The position numbers and the translations under genes are program-made. Shown piece by piece: positions 56,793 through 64,000 of a stretch of DNA of 64,000 nt (its first letter is position 1; each line of letters opens with the position of its first letter). The notes under the pieces are model-generated. The model had not been told where the DNA came from, searched no databases, and saw only the letters and a list, made by a program, of their open reading frames with translations. Source of the stretch: Octadecabacter algicola (GTDB lineage Bacteria; Pseudomonadota; Alphaproteobacteria; Rhodobacterales; Rhodobacteraceae); contig NZ_JAKGAR010000001.1 of assembly GCF_021532625.1 (NCBI RefSeq), forward strand, positions 620,001 through 684,000. The letters are read 5' to 3'.

Positions 56793-57812
56793 TCAAGCTT
56801 TAAACATTGCCTCAAAATCGACGGTGTCACGCTCACCCAGATCGTCAAAATGAGCGCTTAAGAAACCGTCTGCCGCCGCACGACCAGCGGCCTTAAGCCG
56901 TGACAAAACCACAGGGTTCGGCACGGATTTCGTCGCCACACTCAGATCATTCATCAACGCGTCATCTGAAATCATATGCACGAGAACGTTTTTCATGACA
57001 TCTTCGGACACTGAACCAGCGGACAGCAAACGTTTCACGAACTTGATCGCCCGCAATTCGCGCAAGAGCGAGGAATTGAAACTGATTTCATTGATGCGAT
57101 TTTGAATGGCCTGCGGGTCTGTAGGAATATCGTCGCGATGTAAGGGATTGATATTTACGACAACGACATCCGCGGGCAAATGCCCCTCAAACAACGGAAA
57201 CAGCGCGGGATTGCCGGTGTAGCCACCATCCCAATAGGCTTCTCCGTCGATTTCAACTGCCTTATAAACCGTCGGCAGGCAGGCTGACGCCATCAACGCA
57301 TCACTTGTAATCGCTGCGCCTGAGAACATCTTGATCTTGCCCGTGCGCACGTTCGTTGCACAGACATAAAGCTCGGGACCGGTATCAGCGCAGACCGCAT
57401 CAAATTTCATCTGATCGACGATAGGTTTCAACGTATTCGTATAGAAAAGCCCTGCCCCATACGGCGACATCAGCCGCGACGTAAAATCAATAGCCGCATA
57501 TGCTGGCGAATAAGACATTGCCGCCGAAAGGATTGATGTCGCAGGCGACATTGCATCCATCCAGCTGGATAGACTGTCATCCGTGACCGCACCGACCTGC
57601 GCCCAGAACCAATCAAGGTTCTCGCGCGCGCCGTCACGGCCCCCGTTCATCATGCCTGCTTTTAATGCAGCACCATTCATGGCCCCAGCAGATGTGCCCG
57701 AGATCGACGCGATCTCGATACGCTCATCCTCAAGGATGCGATCCAGCACCCCCCACGTGAACGCCCCATGTGCTCCACCGCCCTGAAGCGCGAGGTTGAT
57801 ACGTTTTACCAT
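56793..57812 (-). CDS. Patatin-like phospholipase
   Basis: A 339-residue serine acyl hydrolase of the patatin family. The oxyanion hole is QGGGAHGAFTWG at residues 8-19, the nucleophile elbow ISGTSAGAMNG (GxSxG) near residue 40, and the dyad Asp is in YWDGGYTGNP near residue 190. No signal peptide is seen. ATG 57812 gives the canonical N-terminus MVKRINLALQGGG; the frame is open to 57938 but would overlap the upstream gene. It is probably co-transcribed with the hydroxybutyrate dehydrogenase gene 25 bases upstream and may release fatty acids or 3-hydroxyacyl groups. Confidence 0.9.
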   Translation of the reverse strand: MVKRINLALQGGGAHGAFTWGVLDRILEDERIEIASISGTSAGAMNGAALKAGMMNGGRDGARENLDWFWAQVGAVTDDSLSSWMDAMSPATSILSAAMSYSPAYAAIDFTSRLMSPYGAGLFYTNTLKPIVDQMKFDAVCADTGPELYVCATNVRTGKIKMFSGAAITSDALMASACLPTVYKAVEIDGEAYWDGGYTGNPALFPLFEGHLPADVVVVNINPLHRDDIPTDPQAIQNRINEISFNSSLLRELRAIKFVKRLLSAGSVSEDVMKNVLVHMISDDALMNDLSVATKSVPNPVVLSRLKAAGRAAADGFLSAHFDDLGERDTVDFEAMFKA

Positions 57813-57837
57813 TGGGCTGCCGCCATCACGCTGCGGA

Positions 57838-58623
57838 TCACAAGGCTGTCCAACCGCCATCAACGCTGATGGTCGTACCTGTGATCTGCGTCGCAGAATC
57901 TGAAGCAAGGAACACAGCCGTTCCACCAAGCTGTTCAACCGTTGCGAACTCTTTAGACGGCTGTCGTTTCAGCATGACGTTTTTGATCACCTCTTCACGG
58001 CTCATGTTGTATTCCTTCATCGTGTCGGGGATCTGAGCCTCAACCAAGGGTGTCAGAACATACCCCGGACAGATCGCATTGCAGGTGATCGGTTCTTCTG
58101 CAGTCTCTAGCGCTGTCGTCTTTGTCAGGCCAACAACCCCGTGCTTTGCTGCGACATAGGCAGATTTATAGGGCGATGCAGTTAACCCGTGGGCCGATGC
58201 AATGTTAATCACCCTGCCCCAGCCTACCTTGCGCATCATCGGCAAAGCCGCTGCGGTGGTGTGAAACGCAGAGCTCATGTTGATTGCGATGATCGCGTCC
58301 CATTTTTCAGTCGGGAATTCATCAATCGGTGCGACGTGCTGGATGCCCGCGTTGTTGATCAAGATATCACACGCACCTGCGTCTGCGACCAAACGGCGGC
58401 AGTCGTCGGCTTTGGACATGTCGGCGGCGACGTATTTAGCCTCGACGCCAAATTCCTTTGCGATCTCGGCCGCAATTGCGTGATCTTCTTCGCGATCCGT
58501 AAAGGAATTCAAAACAACATTGGCGCCAGCTTTGGCCATCTCACGGGCCACGCCCAAACCAATCCCCGAATTCGATCCCGTGATTACTGCGGTCTTACCT
58601 GAAAGAGGTGCGTTAGACGTCAT
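57838..58623 (-). CDS. bdhA: 3-Hydroxybutyrate dehydrogenase
   Basis: Short-chain dehydrogenase, 261 residues, converting 3-hydroxybutyrate to acetoacetate with NAD. The Rossmann motif is TGSNSGIGLG near residue 14, the catalytic Ser-Tyr-Lys is in INIASAHGLTASPYKSAYVAAKHG (YVAAK), and NAG is at INNAGIQHV. The pattern ASAHGL and QRQPSKEFATV-like KRQPSKEFATVEQ is typical of D-3-hydroxybutyrate dehydrogenases. ATG 58623 follows AGGAG. Its pairing with a patatin-family lipase suggests PHB or lipid turnover. Confidence 0.9.
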   Translation of the reverse strand: MTSNAPLSGKTAVITGSNSGIGLGVAREMAKAGANVVLNSFTDREEDHAIAAEIAKEFGVEAKYVAADMSKADDCRRLVADAGACDILINNAGIQHVAPIDEFPTEKWDAIIAINMSSAFHTTAAALPMMRKVGWGRVINIASAHGLTASPYKSAYVAAKHGVVGLTKTTALETAEEPITCNAICPGYVLTPLVEAQIPDTMKEYNMSREEVIKNVMLKRQPSKEFATVEQLGGTAVFLASDSATQITGTTISVDGGWTAL

Positions 58624-58749
58624 GGTGCTCTCCTGCAAATCATGTTGCAATGCAGCATAGGCTGATGGATACAAACAGCAACAGGCCTCGCGCCATAGTT
58701 GTGCCTAATTCGATAACTAAATCTTTAGTAACAGTTATTTCTAGTGAGA

Positions 58750-60072
58750 ATGCCCATGGAACCGATCGTTATCAAATCTACACCTAAGACTTTCCAATTC
58801 GGAATTATCGTCGGGGGCACCATTTTCCAAGGCGTCACAGTCAAAGGGACTGACCTGACGTATGACCCAGTGACCGGACTTCCGATCACTGGAACCGTAC
58901 GATGGATGGAATACATCAATTACGGAGCGCTTATAGATGCCCCTGAAGGCATGTATGGTCTTCCTGCACTGACTGAAACGGATGTTGCAACTCTGAACGC
59001 AGGGACGATTTTTTGGTTTGAACCGGCTAGCTTTTTGGAGTTCGTCGCAGCGCAAGCTCCGCTGACGATGAACCTGACATTTAGCGACGGTGAATTTGTC
59101 GGAACAGGTGGAGATGATCGGATTACCCTGACTGACCACACCTATTTTGAAAACCGTGCTGTTGATGGTGGTCTGGGTGATGACATCCTAAAGGGATCGG
59201 AAACCGCTGACACCTTGTCGGGCAGCGAAGGGGCAGACCGTCTTTTTGGATTCGACGATGATGATTCACTCTATGGCGGTACCGGCGATGACCAGATGTT
59301 CGGCGGAAGCGATGATGATTCAATCCTTGGCGGTGCTGGAAATGACCGCATTTACGGCGGAGACGGACACGACTGGCTGCTTGGAGACTCGGATTTCGTC
59401 CACGATTACGGCGTCACCGACTTCGGGCGGGACGTCATGTTCGGCGGCGATGGGGACGACATAATCTTAGGTCACTCAGGCAATGATCGTCTACTCGGCG
59501 ATGGCGGCGTCGATACTATTTTGGGTGGCGAGGGGGCAGATGACATCTTTGGCGGCGACGGCAACGACGAATTGAGCGGCGATACTTACTCTGCTTCAAA
59601 CGGTGCAGGCGACAGGGTCTTCGGCGGCAATGGCGATGACGCCCTATTTGGCGGCGCCGGCGATGATCGGTTGTTCGGCGGCAATGGCAACGACGCAATC
59701 ATTCTAGACGAAGGTAACGACGTGGCCAACGGCGGTGCTGGTGATGACAAGTTTGAAACACTGGGCGGAGGCACGGATATTTTGACTGGCGGCAGTGGGT
59801 CTGACCAGTTCCTCTTTGTTTCGAGCACAACGACCTATGCTACAATTAGGGACTTTGATCCCGCAGAGGACGCTCTCTCTGTATACTATACCTACACGTC
59901 CACCCAACAAGAACAATTTGACGCCTTTATGGCTGGTGCGACGCAGGTCAATCAGCACGTTATCTGGGCAAGTGACACCGCTACGATTGTTTTGAAACGA
60001 TTAGATATCCAAGACCTGACTCTCGACAACTTTATTGGCAACCCAGGAGAGGGTGACGGTATCTACAACTAA
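58750..60072 (+). CDS. RTX secreted calcium-binding protein 1
   Basis: A 440-residue acidic protein with no Sec signal, built as N-terminal domain (1-112), about 20 glycine/Asp nonapeptides of the GGxGxDxxx type (115-365) that bind calcium in a beta-roll, and a C-terminal domain with FDAFMAGATQ and a probable type I secretion signal. Two longer insertions interrupt the repeats (GDSDFVHDYGVTDFGRD region and GDTYSASNGAGD). The N-terminal motif GTDLTYDPVTGLP and the C-terminal block also occur in the next gene. ATG 58750 is chosen by alignment with that paralogue; GTG 58744 and ATG 58756 are alternatives. No catalytic domain is recognised. Confidence 0.85.
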   Translation: MPMEPIVIKSTPKTFQFGIIVGGTIFQGVTVKGTDLTYDPVTGLPITGTVRWMEYINYGALIDAPEGMYGLPALTETDVATLNAGTIFWFEPASFLEFVAAQAPLTMNLTFSDGEFVGTGGDDRITLTDHTYFENRAVDGGLGDDILKGSETADTLSGSEGADRLFGFDDDDSLYGGTGDDQMFGGSDDDSILGGAGNDRIYGGDGHDWLLGDSDFVHDYGVTDFGRDVMFGGDGDDIILGHSGNDRLLGDGGVDTILGGEGADDIFGGDGNDELSGDTYSASNGAGDRVFGGNGDDALFGGAGDDRLFGGNGNDAIILDEGNDVANGGAGDDKFETLGGGTDILTGGSGSDQFLFVSSTTTYATIRDFDPAEDALSVYYTYTSTQQEQFDAFMAGATQVNQHVIWASDTATIVLKRLDIQDLTLDNFIGNPGEGDGIYN

Positions 60073-60267
60073 AGGTCCCAAAAGTCGCCAAGCCGCCGCA
60101 AAGGCGACCCCAAACTACAGAGCGCGACACGCCGCCACATGATGAACAAATTCGCGCTCTGATTGTTTCCCTACGACACCCAATCTCCTGTTTCATGACA
60201 TATTTCTCCCTAAATTGATGGGTATCTCTTCCGGTGAATTAACCAACTTTCACCACCGGAGGCAGAT
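60073..60267. other. Gap between the RTX genes
   Basis: This 195-base gap has no terminator with a T run and no frame of interest. A GGAGG ribosome-binding site for the second RTX gene lies at 60257-60262. Confidence 0.5.
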
Positions 60268-61770
60268 ATGCCACTTACTGAACCTGTGATTTCGAATACC
60301 CACGAGAGCCGTTTTTTGTTTGGCTCATTTTCCAACGAAGGCACAGAACCGGTTTTCTTCGGTGTCGTCGTGTTTGGGTCCGACCTGACATATGACCCAG
60401 CAACGGGCTTGCCCAATGGCGGTTACATCAACCGCATCGAATTGCAGACTCGTACTGAAGACGGCATGCAAACCCTGCACGCGGAGTTCACTGATTTCGA
60501 CGCGTCGGTCACCCATTTGGACAATGCCTTCGCAACAGCGGGCGCACCTTGGTATGACCCCAGCCATTTCTTTGGCACCGAATTGATGTCCCTAAATTAC
60601 GAAGTAAACTGGAGCGGCGGCATCGGTGGCGACACGTTTACAGGAACCGACAAAGGCGAAACCCTTCTGGGCCGCGATGGTGATGACACGCTTAACGGTG
60701 CCGCTGGCGCAGACGATCTGCGTGGCCAGACTGGGAACGACGAAATCTATGGTGGCGACGGGCGCGACTATGTCGCCGGTGGGTTAGGACACGACACACT
60801 GTTTGGCGAAGCGGGCAAAGATTCCCTGCTTGGAGGCAAAGGGGATGATGTTCTTTACGGCGGCCAAGAAAACGACGTGCTGTATGGCAATGACGGCGCT
60901 GACACACTCTTTGGCGGTGACGGCAAGGATGATGCTACCGGTGGTGCCGGAAATGATTACGTCGACGGAGGCGCAGGCGCGGATTCCATCCGAGGGGGTG
61001 CGGGCGACGACGAACTCTATGGTGGCGATGATAACGACCGCCTATCCGGCGGCGACGGCCTTGATGACCTTTATGGTGGCCTCGGCAATGACACCTTGAG
61101 TGGCGGGGGCGGTGAAGACACCCTGTCCGGTGATGACGGAAATGACCAAATCTATGGCAACGACGGCGACGATACCGCCTACGGCATGACTGGCGATGAT
61201 CGCATCACCGGCAACAACGGCAATGACGCGCTTTATGGTGGCGAAGGCCGTGACGACATCAGCGGTGGGTACGGTAATGACGTTCTGGATGGCGGAGCCG
61301 GCAAAGACAAATTGTCAGGCAACAGCGGCGACGATGTTCTCATCGGGGGCGCAGGCAATGATCGAATGACAGGTGGTGATGGCAACGACGTCTTGGTTGG
61401 CGGAGACGGCTATGATCAGGTCGCGGGTAACGACGATTCTGATACCTTCCTTCTGGATGAGACCCTTGCTGGTGGAAACATGACCGTTCGCGACTTTACG
61501 GATGGTGAAGACAACCTTTACCTCAACACGGGTGATATTCTTACGGCAGAAGAAATGTTTGATATCTTCATGGCTGGAGCGACCCAAACAGGTGAAAGCG
61601 TAACCTATGATAATGGCGAAGGCAGCGTCATTTCCCTGCTGAAGACATCTATTGAAGACATCACTGTTGAGGACTTTTACGCGCTCGACGTGCAAGAAGA
61701 CGAAGACACCGGTGAGAGAACCGTTGCGTCCGAAGGTCTCGTTGAGGACTTCATGCTCGGGTTCCTTTAA
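60268..61770 (+). CDS. RTX secreted calcium-binding protein 2
   Basis: A 500-residue paralogue of the preceding protein. Residues 1-116 form the shared N-terminal domain (GSDLTYDPATGLP at 37-49). Residues 117-395 are 31 uninterrupted nonapeptide repeats, starting GGIGGDTFT and ending GNDDSDTFL. Residues 400-500 include TVRDFTDGEDNLYL, FDIFMAGATQ and an acidic, hydrophobic-ended tail, expected to be the type I secretion signal. No enzymatic domain is recognised, so a structural, adhesive or matrix role is likely. A strong terminator follows. Confidence 0.87.
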   Translation: MPLTEPVISNTHESRFLFGSFSNEGTEPVFFGVVVFGSDLTYDPATGLPNGGYINRIELQTRTEDGMQTLHAEFTDFDASVTHLDNAFATAGAPWYDPSHFFGTELMSLNYEVNWSGGIGGDTFTGTDKGETLLGRDGDDTLNGAAGADDLRGQTGNDEIYGGDGRDYVAGGLGHDTLFGEAGKDSLLGGKGDDVLYGGQENDVLYGNDGADTLFGGDGKDDATGGAGNDYVDGGAGADSIRGGAGDDELYGGDDNDRLSGGDGLDDLYGGLGNDTLSGGGGEDTLSGDDGNDQIYGNDGDDTAYGMTGDDRITGNNGNDALYGGEGRDDISGGYGNDVLDGGAGKDKLSGNSGDDVLIGGAGNDRMTGGDGNDVLVGGDGYDQVAGNDDSDTFLLDETLAGGNMTVRDFTDGEDNLYLNTGDILTAEEMFDIFMAGATQTGESVTYDNGEGSVISLLKTSIEDITVEDFYALDVQEDEDTGERTVASEGLVEDFMLGFL

Positions 61771-61809
61771 TCCAGCAGCCCTGCGGCGGCATCCCAACAC
61801 GAAAACAAG

Positions 61810-61848
61810 CGGCCCCCTGTCACCGACAGCGGGGCCGTTTTGTTTTTT
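61810..61848 (+). terminator. Intrinsic terminator of RTX gene 2
   Basis: CGGCCCC (61810-61816) pairs with GGGGCCG (61831-61837), extended by CTGT/ACAG inside, and is followed by TTTTGTTTTTT. Confidence 0.92.
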
Positions 61849-61960
61849 CGTTAACGATTCTTAACGGCCCTCAAACACCGATTCCATGCGATGGAATCGC
61901 GCTTGTTTCTGAACGAATAAAAATGCTCTCTCAACCGCCAAACCCCCAATAAATGCGGGC

Positions 61961-61989
61961 AGAAAAAAACCCCAGCCGAAGCTGGGGTT
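61961..61989 (-). terminator. Orphan minus-strand terminator
   Basis: AACCCCAGC (61968-61976) and GCTGGGGTT (61981-61989) pair. Read on the minus strand the loop is the stable TTCG tetraloop and seven T follow, a full intrinsic terminator, but no minus-strand gene ends here. On the plus strand it lacks a T run. Confidence 0.7.
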
Positions 61990-62161
61990 AAGTTATTGAG
62001 GCAGGTTTCATACAGGCAAGAAACCTATCGAGCAGTGCCCTCGTTATAAGCAATTGGCCGCCCGCATCCAAGCTAAAAGTTTGAAAAGGTTTGTTTCCCC
62101 ATCTAGGTTGGTTTCAATGCCACCGAACACAGGTGGTGGAAATCGGGGGAGCGACATCAAA

Positions 62162-63994
62162 ATGTCCGTACAATTTCTAACAACAACGGCGACAACTTTG
62201 CGCGTATTCGCGCTAGCAGCGTCAACGTCCGTCCTAGCAACACTTGCGGCAGCCGAGCCCGTACATGGCATAGCTATGTATGGAGACCCTGCTCTACCCC
62301 CAGATTTTGCGCATCTCCCTTATGCAAATCCCGATGCACCAACAGGCGGTTCTATCATTACAGCCAACATCGGTGGCTTTGACAGCCTGAACCCTTACAT
62401 CGTCAAAGGCTCGGTGCATTGGCAGCTGCGGTTCTTGATGGGCGAAAGCCTGATGGCACGTTCCTTGGACGAACCTTTCTCGCTTTATGGCCTTCTCGCC
62501 GAATCGGTTGAGACCGCAGATGACCGTTCTTGGGTCGAATTCACGCTTCGACCTGAAGCCCGATTCTCTGATGGGAGCCCAGTTACGGTCGAAGATGTGA
62601 TCTGGTCATATGAAACGCTCGGCACCGTGGGCCACCCGCGTTACCACGGGTTCTACAATAAGGTCGAAAGTATTGAAGCCGTTGGCGAACGTGGCGTGCG
62701 GTTCAACTTCGCAGAACAAGACCGCGAATTGGCGCTCTTGGCTGGCCTGCGTCCGATCCTCCAGAAAGCACAATGGGAAGGTCTCGATTTCGCCGAAAGC
62801 GGCCTCGACGTTATTCCGGTGACGTCATCGCCTTATACGATCACTGATTTCGAAGCCGGTCGTCACATCGAGCTAACCCGCAACCCAGACTATTGGGGCT
62901 ATGACGTCGTGCCGTTTGTAAACGGGCTTTATAACCTCGACACTATCCGCATGGAGTTTTTCGGAGACGAAACCGCGGCGTTTGAAGCGTTCAAGGTCGG
63001 TGACGTAAACACCAACCGCGAATTCAACGTTGCGAAATGGGACAGCCAGTATGATTTCGCCCTGATGCAATCTGGCGAATATGTGCGTTCGATTTTGCCG
63101 CATTCTCGCCCCAGCGGTATTACCGGTTTCGTAATGAACACCCGCCTGCCCCAGTTCGAAGACATCCGTGTGCGAGATGCAATGATGCATGCGTTCAACT
63201 TTGAATTCATCAACGACGCTATGACAGGCGGCGCACAACCGCGGATCACCAGCTATTTCTCGAACTCACCGTTGGCGATGCAGGATGGCCCGGCAACGGG
63301 TCGTGTTCTCGAATTCCTTGAACCCTTTGCCGATAGCATTCCAGCGGACGCGATCAGCGGGTATTCCCTTCCTGTTTCTGATGGGTCCGAACGCAACCGC
63401 GCAAACATCGGCGCGGCTTTGGATCTAATGGAACAGGCTGGTTACACTGTTCAGGACGGCGTGATGACAGGGCCAGATGGACAGGAATTCACTTTTGAAA
63501 TCCTGCTCAAATCAGGTTCCAGCGAGAACCAGTCGATTATCGACATGTTTACCGAAAGCCTTAGCCGTCTTGGCATTACACCGACGATCACCGTGGTGGA
63601 CAATGCCCAATATAGCGAACGCACAGACATCTACGATTTCGGTATGACCTATCACCGCCGTGGGCTGTCGCTTTCGCCTGGCAATGAACAATACCTCTAT
63701 TGGGGGATCGAAGCTGCGGACGTCGAGGGTGGTCGCAACCTGATGGGTGTGCAATCGGAAGCGATCGACGAGATGATCAACCTGCTTTTGACGTCTGACA
63801 GTCAGGACGATTTCGTCGCCGCGACCCGCGCGATGGACCGGTTGCTCACTTCGGGCCGCTACGTCATTCCGATCTATCAGTGGAACATCAGCCGCATCGC
63901 CCATGATGCAGACCTCCATTATCCCGACACCATGCCGATCTTCGGCGACTGGCCCGGTTGGCAGCCAGACGTGTGGTGGTACGACGAAGGTTAA
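62162..63994 (+). CDS. YejA-type extracellular solute-binding protein (peptide ABC importer)
   Basis: A 610-residue periplasmic receptor of family 5 (oligopeptide type). The signal peptide covers about residues 1-31 (cleavage near TLAAA). HGIAMYGDPALPPDFAHLPYANPDAP, landmarks AMYGDPALPPDF and HLPYANPDAPTGG, is the hallmark of the YejA subfamily linked to uptake of peptides such as microcin C. FDSLNPYIVKG and YSFNFEF-like AFNFEFIN follow. The start at ATG 62162 with GGGGAG upstream is preferred over the open frame from 62054. The stop is at 63994 and AGAGAGG begins at once, so permease genes probably follow outside the window. Confidence 0.9.
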   Translation: MSVQFLTTTATTLRVFALAASTSVLATLAAAEPVHGIAMYGDPALPPDFAHLPYANPDAPTGGSIITANIGGFDSLNPYIVKGSVHWQLRFLMGESLMARSLDEPFSLYGLLAESVETADDRSWVEFTLRPEARFSDGSPVTVEDVIWSYETLGTVGHPRYHGFYNKVESIEAVGERGVRFNFAEQDRELALLAGLRPILQKAQWEGLDFAESGLDVIPVTSSPYTITDFEAGRHIELTRNPDYWGYDVVPFVNGLYNLDTIRMEFFGDETAAFEAFKVGDVNTNREFNVAKWDSQYDFALMQSGEYVRSILPHSRPSGITGFVMNTRLPQFEDIRVRDAMMHAFNFEFINDAMTGGAQPRITSYFSNSPLAMQDGPATGRVLEFLEPFADSIPADAISGYSLPVSDGSERNRANIGAALDLMEQAGYTVQDGVMTGPDGQEFTFEILLKSGSSENQSIIDMFTESLSRLGITPTITVVDNAQYSERTDIYDFGMTYHRRGLSLSPGNEQYLYWGIEAADVEGGRNLMGVQSEAIDEMINLLLTSDSQDDFVAATRAMDRLLTSGRYVIPIYQWNISRIAHDADLHYPDTMPIFGDWPGWQPDVWWYDEG

Positions 63995-64000
63995 GAGAGG

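Larger units (their letters stand above)
61771..62161. other. Intergenic, 391 bases, with two hairpins
   Basis: Contains the RTX terminator at 61810-61848 and a second hairpin at 61968-61989. Between 61990 and 62161 I see no gene; CCACC and GGTGG near 62120-62136 could pair in the leader of the binding-protein gene. Confidence 0.5.

Noticed and set aside
58750-61770. Regular short DNA repeats that look like a CRISPR or minisatellite
   Set aside because: The period is 27 bases and in frame with the RTX nonapeptides; there are no constant repeats with unique spacers.

Overview
The window is a gene-dense chromosomal segment of an alphaproteobacterium, most likely a marine member of the Rhodobacterales (Roseobacter group). 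The basis is family knowledge and gene order. The run ntrC-ntrY-ntrX-trkA-trkH-hfq-hflX is typical of this group. So are a soluble-looking PhoR ahead of pstSCAB-phoU-phoB, a class II DAHP synthase, a PAS_5 protein, an OxyR/KatG pair and secreted RTX proteins. I saw no tRNA, rRNA, insertion sequence, CRISPR array or prophage.

Layout. 1-9005 (+): nitrogen two-component regulators (ntrC 3' end, ntrY, ntrX), Trk potassium uptake (trkA, trkH), hfq and hflX. 9047-19723: mixed housekeeping genes, namely a penicillin-acylase family hydrolase (-), a 3-hydroxyisobutyrate-dehydrogenase-like reductase (+), a small anchored protein and a GlxA-type regulator (-), class II DAHP synthase (+), a PAS_5 protein (-), and then yicC, gmk, a gamma carbonic anhydrase-like protein and a Cys/Met-metabolism PLP enzyme (+). 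19733-27055 (+): a complete phosphate regulon, phoR-pstSCAB-phoU-phoB, with a three-heptamer Pho box ahead of pstS. 27052-33018: a polyamine-type ABC importer (-) divergent from a class III aminotransferase (+) that probably catabolises the imported amine. 33028-36219: oxyR divergent from katG. 36407-41132 (+): a five-gene branched-chain amino-acid type ABC importer.

41214-46785 is the least explained part. A minus-strand operon encodes two Tat-exported PilJ-like sensor-domain proteins and a secreted OmpA/binding-protein fusion. Divergent from it is a small secreted protein built from the same roughly 50-residue CxGxxCP module as the fusion's N-terminus, followed by a LuxR-type solo regulator. 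A perfect 16-bp palindrome lies in the divergent promoter region. I propose this as a candidate uncharacterised envelope-sensing module.

46786-64000: a chain of stem-loops that looks like a structured RNA, then tsf and rpsB (-), a small membrane protein, a HupE-type metal permease divergent from a DUF4198 periplasmic protein, an AT-rich stretch carrying a lone sulfotransferase-like gene, a PlsC acyltransferase, psuK-psuG (pseudouridine breakdown), a DUF502 membrane protein, a patatin-like phospholipase and 3-hydroxybutyrate dehydrogenase (both -), two RTX paralogues and a YejA-type peptide-binding protein at the right edge.

All functional calls come from reading motifs and gene order; no database search was run.
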